Origin: Sinohyriopsis cumingii
Taxonomy: Eukaryota > Mollusca > Bivalvia > Unionida > Unionidae
Assembly: GCA_028554795.2 (NCBI GenBank)
Contig: CM068842.1
Coordinates: 55,521,860-55,585,859 of the forward strand
DNA: 64,000 bases
Direction: 5' to 3'
Shown here: piece after piece, positions 25,106 to 39,682 of the stretch
Layout: every line of letters starts with the position of its first letter
Numbering within the stretch: the first letter of the stretch is position 1
Position numbers and translations under genes: made by a program
Notes under the pieces: model-generated
What the model was told of the DNA's origin: nothing
The model's input: the letters and a program-made list of their open reading frames with translations, nothing else
The model's database searches: none

Positions 25106-26748
25106 GTAATACGTTTCTCTCTACTATTTCAGAATACATTGCACATAGTTAAAACTAAAAAAAAACTATTGATGCAACCGATTTGAAATTAGCTCAAATA
25201 AATGTTGAAAGTGTAGTTTCGGAAATAATAAACAAACCTGACTGATTTAAGACGCGTCAGTATTGTCGCTTGGGTGAATTGGTGCCTAATACTGCGACTG
25301 TGATGTTTAAATGTTGTTTTACCTTCAGGCCATGCCTTATTGTCTGCCAGTACACATATTTTACGTTTACGGTGTTTTCAACTAAGGTTCATTGTTCAAA
25401 GTATAAGCACTGTATTGTGTATTTCAAAGCTGAAAATCTGTGAATCAACTTTTTCTTTAGGTGAATTGTTTTCTATATAAATAGAGAAACACCTCACTTT
25501 CAATAGGTGACTACAACATAAAAAGCAGATCAAATATATCGTCCGCCATCAAAATAAGCTCTTACGATTAGGTAAAGGTTTACGACTAGACATGGAAACA
25601 TACAATATAGATAATTTGTGCGGCTGACGCATACCAACACAAAAAGCCACCATGAAGTCACATGAAAATAAAAATACATATAAACAAATTTTGAAGTGTC
25701 ATTGTGCTGCTAATGCACAAAGCCGCACGGCACACTTACTGTGCGTACCTGAGATAATGAGCACAAAGCACGACCATGGAGCGTTTATATTCGTCTGCTA
25801 TAGAAAATGAGGCATATACACCGGGTGGCAGAGACAGTGGGATGGACGTCGTGCTAAAATGTACGGTATATATGAAATATTAAAATATTTAAATTCACAC
25901 CATAAATATCGATATAGTATGTCAATCCAGTCACGTAAATACAATATATAGAGAAAGATATGTTGATATGTTAATTATTTTAATGTATATATTTGTAAGC
26001 AATGCTTTATATTTTCATAAGACCAGAACAATTACTTGGCCAAGGTAGATTATGTCGCAATGCATTTATATCGAGAGGTATGGTGCCTGAGAATAGATCT
26101 GATGTAACGTTCAGGAACTATCAGTGCCAAATAAAAGTTCCATGCATTATTGTTGTGATTTTAAAGTACCTCTGCACAAGATATCAGCATGTAAAAACAA
26201 ACTAATACATAGCGGAACACCTGTGTTGAAGGCAGGTGTGAACGTATGGCAGCAGGTACTTGCACTTCTGATTTAAAATCAGTAATTTACAGAGGTAACA
26301 ATACTATTAAAGTATTTTACGACGCTTTGTTGCGTGAAAGAATAGCATTCACAAAGTAAAATAAACAACGTTCTAATTGAGCAAAAGCGCTTACACCTGT
26401 AGAAAATAAATAACTGAATACTAGATAAGAGATCGTGGTCATTCAACATGCTAGCATATAAGGTCCAGTGCATAACCAATGCAATGCAAAATTGTAAATA
26501 TTTCGAAATATTTAAGATTGTGGTTTCAATACTTGCCTACGTTATGGCAATCATATGTTCAACAACACTTTATCAAAATTATCCTGATGACCACGTGCAA
26601 ATCATGACGAACAGCGACAGGAGATCAATTTCCTTTAGCGTTGATTTCATATCTGATTAATTTATGAAAGAAAGGGAAGATTTGAATTTATCAGGACAAA
26701 TAGATTTGTAGGTATATTTAGATCAGATTCACGAGTCAATTTGTACAA
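25106..26748. other. Unassigned sequence
   Basis: No gene recognised. Short frames at 26002-26205 and 26448-26660 plus lack motifs. Confidence 0.5.
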
Positions 26749-26971
26749 CATCTGGATAACAAATTAAGTGATGAAAACATTTTAAAAATATGCAGCCTAA
26801 ATATTTGGGGAAAGACATTTACTTTTATGAATGCATGGATATATAATGAAAAGCGTAATGAAGTAGTTATGCCACAGTTCGACAAGTTGTACTCATCGAT
26901 TACCGCCTCAAACGTGAAAGATGACGATTGCCGTACAGGATGTCATGGAATATTTAAATCCGAAAACACTT
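26749..26971 (+). pseudogene. Possible LINE endonuclease fragment
   Basis: A 74-codon open frame reads LDNKLSDENILKICSLNIWG, then MNAWIYNEKRNEVVMPQFDK and GCHGIFKS. The order (L-S-D-x-x-I-L hydrophobic helix, an E-T-W-like position, a short acidic/basic loop, then a G-x-x-G-I-x-x-F-K segment) resembles the N-terminal half of LINE endonucleases. The central catalytic E-T-W reads M-N-A-W. It is followed by frames without clear continuation up to 27.2 kb, so it is a fragment at best. Confidence 0.4.
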
Positions 26972-27438
26972 AAAGATGTACATGACTATTACGAAGACAG
27001 TCATAAATTGATCTTGTATGACATTTCCGAAGACGTTAAAGCGCTTAAAATTGGTCCATACACATTATTTCAGTGCTATCAGATCAGCAAATGATACACA
27101 TTTAATGAAATCTGACGTACAGTCAGAACTGTCCACATATTATTACACGATTCTTTTGATTGAGAGTGGGTTAAGAGGTGGAATTAGCCTTATGCCAAAT
27201 AAATAGGCAAATTATCAAAACTACCTGAATAATGGTGGTCAGGTAAAGCCTGATGAAGACGTTCGTGTTGGAGTAGCGAAGCCTGGCTTCGAGCGAGAGT
27301 GAAGCAAAGGTCGAAAGGATAAAGTCATAGTCAGTCATTATTTACCTAGATGGATGGGACATGAGGCACAAAACGCTGGTAAATAATGTTATGGGGCAAT
27401 TAATGAACAAATCAGATGAGTAGTAGAATATGTGTATC
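26972..27438. other. Unassigned sequence, less AT-rich from 27215 to 27330
   Basis: A short GC-richer patch (gtagcgaagcctggcttcg) with a small inverted repeat (cgaagcc/ggcttcg). No gene recognised. Confidence 0.4.
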
Positions 27439-28810
27439 AGATGACTGTGACTGTGCCTTAATAACACATGCAACTCATACCAAGTGACTATGACTGTGCC
27501 TTAATAACACATGCAACTCATACCAAGTGACTGTGACTGTGCCTTAATAACACATGCAACTCATACCAAGTGACTGTGACTGTGCCTTAATAACACATGC
27601 AACTCATACCAAGTGACTATGACTGTGCCTTAATAACACATGCAACTCATACCAAGTGACTATGACTGTACCTTAATAACACATGCAACTCATACCAAGT
27701 GACCATGACTGTGCCTTAATAACACATGCAACTCATACCAAGTGACCATGACTGTGCCTTAATAACACATGCAACTCATACCAAGTGACTATGACTGTGC
27801 CTTAATAACACATGCAACTCATACCAAGTGACTATGACTGTGCCTTAATAACACATGCAACTCATACCAAGTGACTATGACTGTGCCTTAATAACAAATG
27901 CAACTCATACCAAGTGACTATGACTGTGCCTTAATAACAAATGTAACTGATACCAAGTGACTATGACTGTGCCTTAATAACAAATGTAACTCATACCAAG
28001 TGACTATGACTGTGCCTTAATAACACATGTAACTCATACCAAGTGACTATGACTGTGCCTTAATAACACATGCAACTCATACCAAGTGACTATGACTGTG
28101 CCTTAATAACACATGCAACTCATACCAAGTGACTATGACTGTGCCTTAATAACAAATGCAACTCATACCAAGTGACTATGACTGTGCCTTAATAACACAT
28201 GCAACTCATACCAAGTGACTATGACTGTGCCTTAATAACACATGCAACTCATACCAAGTGACTATGACTGTGCCTTAATAACATATGTAAGTCATACCAA
28301 GTGACTATGACTGTGCCTTAATAACAAATGCAACTCATACCATGTGACTATGACTGTACCCTAATAACACGTTCAACTCATACCAAGTGACTATGACTGT
28401 GCCTTAATAACAAATACAACTCATACCAAGTGACTATGACTGTGCATTAATTACACATGCAAAGCATACCAGGTGACTATGACTGTACCCTAATAACACA
28501 TTCAACTCATGCCAAGTGATTATGACTGTGCCTTAATAACACATTCAACTCATACCAAGTGACTATGACTGTGCCTTAATAACAAATGCAACTCATACCA
28601 AGTGACTATGACTGTGCCTTAATAACACATCCAACTCATGCCAAGTGACTATGACTGCCTTAAGAACACATTGAACGCATACCAAGTGACTATGACTGTG
28701 CCTTAATAACACATGCAAAGCATACCACGTGACTATGAATTGCCTTAATAACACATTCAACTCATGCCAGGTGACTATGACTGTGCCTTAATAAGACATG
28801 CAAATCATAA
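27439..28810. repeat. 43-bp minisatellite, about 32 copies
   Basis: Unit gtgactatgactgtgcctta plus ataacacatgcaactcatac plus caa. Copies before about 28250 are nearly identical. Toward the 3' end they carry more substitutions and short deletions (for example 28650-28740). The period is not a multiple of three. This is the longest array in the window. Confidence 0.97.
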
Positions 28811-30029
28811 TGCATTGCATCTTACAAGCGGATTTGGAGATTTCATTCTACTTGCAAGACAGTTTCAAGGACTACTCGTTAGGTCCAAAGAAATAATATT
28901 ACAAGAACATGTTTTATCTCCCATGCCCAATGTTGATTAATGATTGCATGGGTACAAAACATATGCTCTCTAAAATACTATATAGACATAAATAGAAACC
29001 AAATACGAAATTCAATACAGAAATCGAAAACTGTACATGCATTTAGATCAATATCCAAAAATATACAGAGATATATTTTTAGCACACCATCCAATCCTTA
29101 AATTTAACATGGAACTGAATACAGGTTTGAACAAACAAAGCAATATATCGATAAAACCTAACTTAACCTGATGAGAAATAATATGTATTGGAATCAAATG
29201 TAAGATTTCAGGATAAACATGTACAGATGAAAATACAACATATCTATCTGGTATATATAGCAACATTGTTGGTTGAATATGAACATTGCTGGTTGTAATC
29301 AACACTTTATTCATTAAAACAAAACCAGGAAATACACTTGCGAAGGAATATAAAATGCGTGACCAACAAAATGTGAAACTCGAATAGTATTTAAGTATAA
29401 GGAAAATAATCACAAGAGGAATTTGTAACAATCATACAATCGTACGATGCATAACATCAAAATGTAATTAAGTAGCACTGTCTATGTATCCTGACAAGCG
29501 CTTTTTGTTGTTGCTGTTTAGTTTTGTTAAATCTGCTTGTTTAATTGTTGGGCTTCTTTTTGGGTGGGATTAACAACATATACCCGTTGTAACTGTCACG
29601 CTATCACAATGTATTGAAAAGGAAATTAAAGTCTTGTTAACATTTTTCTTCTTTTTGGTATCATTTAAAGTATCAACGATTTATGCTGTTCATCTATTGT
29701 GGAATACCATTGTCTTCTTCAAATACAGTTTTCATGTGACCTTGCATTAGTAGACTACTGAGGTTTTAACATTATATCTGAAACCTTCGATGACAAAGTT
29801 GTGCTTTTATTTGATTATCTATGCTGTTATTTAAAAATGTCTACCACGAAATTATTTTGCCAAGAGTAGTTGTTTTCTTTTTCTCGTCAATCATACACAA
29901 AACATTTCGGCTAATATCTCTAGCCATTCTAATTTATCATCGGGACATGTCACAATCACATGTTTGCCCTTGAATAGCCACTTTTAGTCGTAAGTCTTGT
30001 TGTACAGAAAAGCTGGACAGTATATGACG
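28811..30029. other. Unassigned sequence
   Basis: A 127-codon minus-strand frame (29048-29431) is very hydrophobic and has no motif. It is probably chance in AT-rich DNA. Confidence 0.5.
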
Positions 30030-30775
30030 ATTGTTACAACTGTATGGTCTTTAAGTAACAGAAAAGAGTGAAATCCAAGTTTTGTAAAATACAACAAATA
30101 ATTTATTTATTTTGAATACGAGTGAAAATTTAAAAGTAACTTACAGTATTGTGAATCAAATACCAGTAGTCCTACAAGTTCTATCCATATGTACGGAGTT
30201 CCGAATGAATTCCAGTTTTGACTATGTTAATGTGCCATCAGTCTTGATGAATACCAATATAATTAAAAATGTCTATAATAATTCCAAAATAGTGGTTTAT
30301 TTCAAAATCAATGCGCTCTTTGTAATTCCAGTGAATGCTTTAAAGAAATAAATCCTCTCAAATAAAACAGAACCCAACAATAAGACTGATCGGAATTGAA
30401 GGTTAAGATAGGAATGAGTAAATTCCGATGTTAACAACTTTATATACCACTCCACTTGATCTACGTCTTCTGTAAATAGTCTGTCATCAAATGGAAAATT
30501 ACTCCAAGCCGTAAAACTGTAAATAAAATTAGTTTCTGGAACCTTCTATGGTCATGATCAAGGCTGTATCTTGAATTAAAACGGAAGTAAACATGTTACA
30601 GTTAAGATTTATCTTCATAAATAACCTGCAATGATAGAGATGTTTCTTTGTATTATGTTGTTTATAAAATAAACGTCACTAGTCAGGTAGGCCCTTACAT
30701 TCTATAATCATGCACAAAAACGTTAACGCATAATACAAATCAAATATAAATAACACGATGTGGTCAAGAAGCTTT
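30030..30775 (+). mobile_element. Dispersed repeat, copy B (LTR-like family 1)
   Basis: Starts near TGTTACAACTG (30034). The head (aagtaacagaaaagagtgaa, ttgtaaaatacaacaaataa) is shared with A, C and D. The body (gtagtcctacaagttctatc, ccacttgatctacg, tcaaatggaaaatt, tattatgttgtttataaaat, ataatacaaatcaaatataa) matches copy D segment by segment at 57.44-58.17 kb. It contains aataaat/aataaaa signals at about 30346-30367. No coding capacity. ACAGT at 30143-30147 is the uninterrupted version of the site where copy D has been split. Confidence 0.7.
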
Positions 30776-33696
30776 TGTATAAAGCCTGATATACTCAGTG
30801 CAGCATAGCCTTTACACATTTAGTTACTCCAAATATTAGAACATTTCAATGTTCTTACTTATAGATGCAATGTGATAAAACAAAAATATATTGTGCTCTG
30901 CATATACTATGTAGTTCATCCCAAATCTTTACAAATAATTTTGAAAACCATTTTAAATATATTGTGAACATCTACATTATTTTATCTATTGATTTCAAAG
31001 TGAATGCCTTGTTGTACATTGGCTAATTTATCACTATTACCATGCGGTTCATTATCACCTGATCTCCTCAAATCTTACCAGATATAACGATTGTCAGCTT
31101 AAATACTTTTGACACTTAAATTATAAATTTTTCTGTGATTTTTATATTTCTCCATTAAAGAAATACATAGCCTTGTATACAATATTCTATAAATTGAAAA
31201 CCATAGGACTAACCTATTTTGGCAGTCTTACTTGGCCACTAAGTTGGTTTATGTTGCTGAATTGAACATGTCTCTGTCTCATTTTCTGAAAGTTACTAAG
31301 TTTATTCTAGAAGAACCAAGCGTAACATTGGTTGTATTTAATTTTAAGTCAATGTTATATTTTTCGGTCTCTGCCTCTCTTTCTCTATCGTAATGTATTT
31401 GTAAATGAAACCATGTTAATTACCGCGTTTATCATTTATTTACTTATTGAGGAATTCATTCTGAAATAGTCGCATCGTACTCGAAATGATATTTATCAGT
31501 TTGCAGTCTTGGTTTCCATTTCAAGGCGTTTTCAACTTAATGGTAAATCTGTAAATTATCTGGATAAGTGGAAGGATACAGTGGGCCACCGTCTATTAGC
31601 GAATGGGAATCATGTGATATTCTATGTTCGTCTCAGTGCATAACGATATACACGCTGAATACCAGTAATGTGCAAATTAATAGAACTGATTGTAACAGTC
31701 TTGTTTATCATTCGATGTTCTTTGTTCATTCAGATTTGTCCTAAGCGACACAGGCAAACACAAAGCACGTATGTTAGAGTCCTTCAGCTTGCAATCATCA
31801 TTGCTTCTGCATAATGTCTTTCAGAAGCACCCCATCCTAACTATTTACCACATGATTATTAGCATCGGTTTTGTTGTCTTTACATTAAACAGTGCGAAGA
31901 AACGAACCGGTAAAATCAAAGTCTGTGGTCTTAGCCTTGGAATAGCTATATGTAAAGTTTGATCAAGTTTAATTTTTCTGGGAGTATGTAATACGCCGAT
32001 GTGTTTGACAGAGGAAATTGACTCCTCCAGGTATATCTTCTTACCGGCTATGAGCTAGACATGTATTGCACGTATACATTTGTATTATGCCTCACATTCA
32101 GAAACATATACCAAATACATGAATGCACTCGAAGGCAAAGCAACAGGAATACGAATGTCGAGGAATAATCTGAAATTCTCAAATTCGTTATGTTCTTTAG
32201 AAGTTTTTATATTTATATGTCTACATGTTATAGAATATGCAGTCAGCTTATAGTAAGGAAATTCCAATCAAAATGACAAATATCTAGTGAAATATCTAAT
32301 TCCGTTCGAAGTTGTGTATTCGTCATTCAGCTTGTTTGACACTATGTTGTCCATCTGTGGCAATCTGCTAGTCTATGCTTGAAATTGCAACACATGACAT
32401 TGATCTGGAAATTTTAGCAGGTGTGCTACTTATGGATAATATAATATTGTCTTCATATCTATTTAATTCATCATTTGCAACTATCTGTGTCACTTAAATC
32501 GTAACTTAATATGTATGACTATGTTCAATTTGCGATTGTACGCTACCAGTTCTGTAGAAATGGAATTTTAATAATCTGTGTTCGAAAGATAACAGTTCAT
32601 TATGTAACCATGCTTTGTCTTTCGGTGGTTATTTAATAACCGACAATTAAAAATTTGAAAATTATCTGCATAAATATGCTGACGAAGCATTTAAACAAGT
32701 TTAGATAAAGCTGATGTCGCTGTAAATGGTTCTAATCATGTTGAACTGCAAGCACATGTTGCCACACCAATGTTAGGCTGAAGACTTTCAAACCAAGTTT
32801 GCCACTTGTACAAAAAGGACAAAAAGGGGAAGCCTTTTCATCCAAAATGTTAAAATCTTTTGGAGAAACTAATCCTTAAATTACAAAACAAAACGCTGTT
32901 ATGTTACACACGATGGCCAGACCGTCAAATCGCTTGGAAAGACATCATGACAATAACGCTATCGTCCAGCTTGTAGCAAGTCAGACTGGAAACAAGACGA
33001 TAAATGGGTAATACCTATTGAGAAGGAGATTCTACCTAAACAACAGTCAACACAATAACTGGCGTGTTCACCCCCAAAACCTGGTGGTAAAGTTTAATAT
33101 TTTTCTGCTATTATCGGTGAAGTAATGTTCTCTGAGATATATGCAGTCATGATGTGATGTAATTTTAAATGTATTGCAGATCAAATTAAATTGTTTCCTG
33201 TCCATGTTATTGTGACATTAATATATCGTCATGGGGACGGTATTCTAAATTTAGATTGCTGTTTTTGAATCTGGATACAATCTTAACATTTTTACACTGG
33301 TTTGTCTCACTGATGCGATACCTTTATCTGTAAGATGCAAATATGACATGTCACTACAGAGTACTACCCAGAATGCCCCTTTGGTTGATTCGGCAAAATG
33401 TTTGTGTCAGACTCTAAACTGCATACTTTTGCAAAGGCATCATTGTGTAATTTTAAAGTGCATTTATCAAAATGACTCTTTATTGTTGTTTCGTATTCAT
33501 ATGCAATTCCTTATTGATGTATGTCCCTAAACTTCGCATTTCTTCCACGGTAATATCATCTAAACTCGTTGATTTTAAACTTTGTATGCTTTTTTTCTGG
33601 CTCACAACAGTTAAACAATACATTATGTCCTTTCCATTTCATAAATACAATTTCATTATTGTTTAACCATGAATATACCATCTTGTGTATCATATT

Positions 33697-33700
<4 letters not shown>
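30776..33700. other. Unassigned AT-rich sequence
   Basis: No gene or array recognised. A perfect 15-nt palindrome ggttatttaataacc lies at 32627-32641. The segment 32700-33060 is less AT-rich, but its frames are broken and unrecognised. Confidence 0.5.
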
Positions 33701-36778
<3,078 letters not shown>

Positions 36779-36859
<81 letters not shown>

Positions 36860-36918
36860 GATGATGATACGTGTATTTTTTTGGTTAAAATATATATAAA
36901 TCAGTGTGTGTGTGTGTA

Positions 36919-36971
<53 letters not shown>
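36779..36971. repeat. (TA)n and (TG)n tracts flanking a 41-bp LINE fragment
   Basis: (TA)n at 36779-36855 and (TG)n at 36903-36971. Between them, 36856-36896 resembles 39152-39192 of the LINE relic downstream at about 85 percent, by eye. Confidence 0.9.
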
Positions 36972-36977
<6 letters not shown>

Positions 36978-38234
36978 ACTGAATTATTATCTGAAGGACC
37001 ACTACAAATATTGATTCAACACTTTCGAAATATTTGCCTGTATAAGCGATAAATAAACATTTTCAACTGTGATAGATTGTAGGTGAACAACACCTTGAAA
37101 AATAACACGTTTTCTCTCAATTGCTTGTTTCTTTTATTATTATTTTTTTCTTTATCTTTATGAAAGGCAAAAGGCGAATCTCTTTCAGCAATTGTTCGTC
37201 TGGGATAAATCGCTCGTGACTGCTGCAAGTGTTGTAGTATTTTGTCACAGAGTCTCAAATTCTTCATTAAAACTTCTCGATTTTGAGGGGATTCTTGAAC
37301 GTACAACGCTGTCTTGAGCAATCAATATAATTGATGATACAGAGAGGAAGACAGATCACGACTGACAATTGATCTTTCAAGGCACCAGATATCACGGACT
37401 CTTATCGAAATCGCGCTTCCATGAACATTTTGTGTCATCAGTCTCATACAAACATGTCTCTGTCAGGAATGCCAATTTTGGTATCATGATTTGGTCAACG
37501 TAGTACAGCACGTACACATACTTAATGGACAACGATTCAAACAGTGATTGAACAAGAATTAAAAAAGATGTGCGTTTAGTGTTTGAGCTAGACGCACTGA
37601 TGTAATAGATTTTGTTTCACGATATAAAGAAACAAGTTCTTCACTAAATATATGCACAACATAAATTAATCAAAATAAATTAATCATCTTCTATCTAAAC
37701 GAAATAATCAGAGTTTGCATACAGATATGAAAAGCAGTGTTTAGGAAAATGTGTACAAGAGATCAAACAAATCCCATACCCATGCTGTATGTGAATGCAG
37801 AGTGCACGCTTTGAGCAAAACTACGGCCTTTATTGCCCTGATATATATCTTTGCTCCTATTCTCCTTTAATTTTCCTACACATGTATACAAAATTCATAT
37901 TGGTAATTCTGAGTCAATCAGAACAAACATATACTAATATCTTTAAGAAAATCATAAGTTCTTACCAAATTCAGCGACCATTTTAAAGTTGAATACTGTG
38001 CTATTACGGTATGAAGAATTGCAAACGTTGTTAATATTGGCTTTGCTTTATCAAAATTAGATGTATGACTGACAGCCAAAAGTAGCTTGCTTCACGAAAA
38101 CTAGATGTATAACAGACAGCCTAAAGTAGTTTCCTCTCTTACTCCAGACCGCTCATATGCAGGTATGTTTACGAAGAAAGAAATAGTTACGTGATTGATT
38201 TTGCAACAAAGCAACCAAGTCTTTAAATAAGGTG

Positions 38235-38236
<2 letters not shown>
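36972..38236. other. Unassigned sequence
   Basis: The 101-codon minus frame 37016-37321 (REVLMKNLRLCDKILQHLQQ...) is protein-like but unrecognised. An approximate 43-bp duplication lies at 38054-38140 (both halves contain tagatgtat.ac.gacagcc). Confidence 0.4.

Positions 38237-38270
<34 letters not shown>
38237..38270. repeat. (GA)n microsatellite
   Basis: Perfect dinucleotide tract. Confidence 0.97.
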
Positions 38271-38272
<2 letters not shown>

Positions 38273-39029
38273 CAACTTTTCTTTACTTCAGAACATTCTG
38301 GAAACAAAATAAGTATTAACAACTACAGCAGCAGCAACAAAAGCAATAATAACAACAGCGATAGTTTCTAATTATTGAACGATTAATATATGGGAAAGAT
38401 AACACTGATATGCCATCGATAACTTAGGCTTGAAAGGATAGACCTGGTTCATGTTCAATCATGTATTCAATGCAGGAAGATCACATGGATTAGACACTTT
38501 ATTGCATACGGAGAAGGACTTAAGTAGAACATGGTTAAAGAAAATGTATGACAATTTGGGGACATACAGATATTGAAATGAACACGGATTAGCAAACGTG
38601 CGACCGTGGACAATATATTACCCATGCCATAGCAACATGGTACAAGAGCCATCGTCAGGGAAAGAATACTTGTAGCAGGATATTCGAAATGTTATTGATA
38701 TTAATAGCTTTCATTCAGATACAGAATTGGAGTTATATTGAATAACGTATGTAAGATATCTCTCTAATAGTCAAGGATCGTACTAAATTTTGAAGCACTA
38801 CATTAATAAGTCAACTTTAATATTTACGGTACGTTTAATAGTTCTCAATTATTCTTCAAAGTTCTGGTCGTTTGAAAAGAAAGATTAGAAACTATATCGG
38901 CAAGGGAAACACTCTTATGAATGCAAATTCAGAAAAAGGTTAAAATTGAAAGTAGAAAATAACAATATCAAATTTGTACATAAAGATTTGGTACATAACA
39001 AATTAAATAAACAATATGGAAAACAAGAG

Positions 39030-39480
39030 CTTTGTTCCGAGCAATTAGGACGTCATATAAGTGCAGCACAAATAAAAATGTAATTGCTTTTCAGCTTAAA
39101 TTTATGCACATTATTATTGTTACAAATCTGTTTGGGGGAAAAATAAACTTCAGTGATGACGATACGTGTATTTTTTGTGTTAAACATTTATTTTATTATT
39201 GTCCAGTTATTGAATATATTTTGGGAATCATATTTTATGAAAATGAGGAATTGAAGACCAAAAATTTTAAAAGTTGCTGTCTTTCTTGGAAAAGAAGAGT
39301 TTGGTGATTTAATTAATTCTTTTTTCTGATTGCAAAATATCAAATTACCGATCACGCGATGTGTACAAAAAAATTAAAAGTTACAAAAGCGATGCTTTTT
39401 ACTACAAAGAAATGGAAAAATAAAAACAAAGTTGTATAATAAAGTGTTTACGTTCAAAAAATTGGAACCATTTTGAAAAC
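39030..39480 (+). pseudogene. LINE ORF2 3' fragment (zinc-ribbon-like C-terminus)
   Basis: The frame at 39032-39307 reads AFQLKFMHIIIVTN then GKINFSDDDTCIFC and VKHLFYYCPVIEYI. This matches the FQYKILHRII..N...I..sd.C.FC...E...HLF..CP block at the ORF2 C-terminus of L1/Tx1-like and related LINEs, with about 6-9 residues missing between the two Cys groups. After a frameshift near 39283 the tail continues as VFLGKEEFGDLINSFF, a stop, then FTFKKLEPF (about 39285-39470). That is the L-G...LIN.....K...F..KW.PF ending of the same families. 5' truncated and dead. A different subfamily from the LINE at 7-13 kb. Confidence 0.65.
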
Positions 39481-39603
39481 TTTAACAGTTGCTTGAATAC
39501 TGCAGCTCAAAATGTATCGACTACTGGGTGCGTTTTATATATCGCTTTCCAGTCGGAGTAACACTATGTTTTCTTGATACGTGCAAAACTCGTACATATT
39601 CCT

Positions 39604-39606
<3 letters not shown>

Positions 39607-39678
<72 letters not shown>
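39607..39678. repeat. (GT)n-(GA)n compound microsatellite
   Basis: (GT)n to 39649, then (GA)n to 39678, just downstream of the LINE fragment. Confidence 0.97.

Positions 39679-39682
<4 letters not shown>

Noticed and set aside
29048-29431. 127-codon hydrophobic minus-strand frame
   Set aside because: No motif, extreme Leu/Ile/Phe content expected from AT-rich DNA, and no support from flanking sequence.
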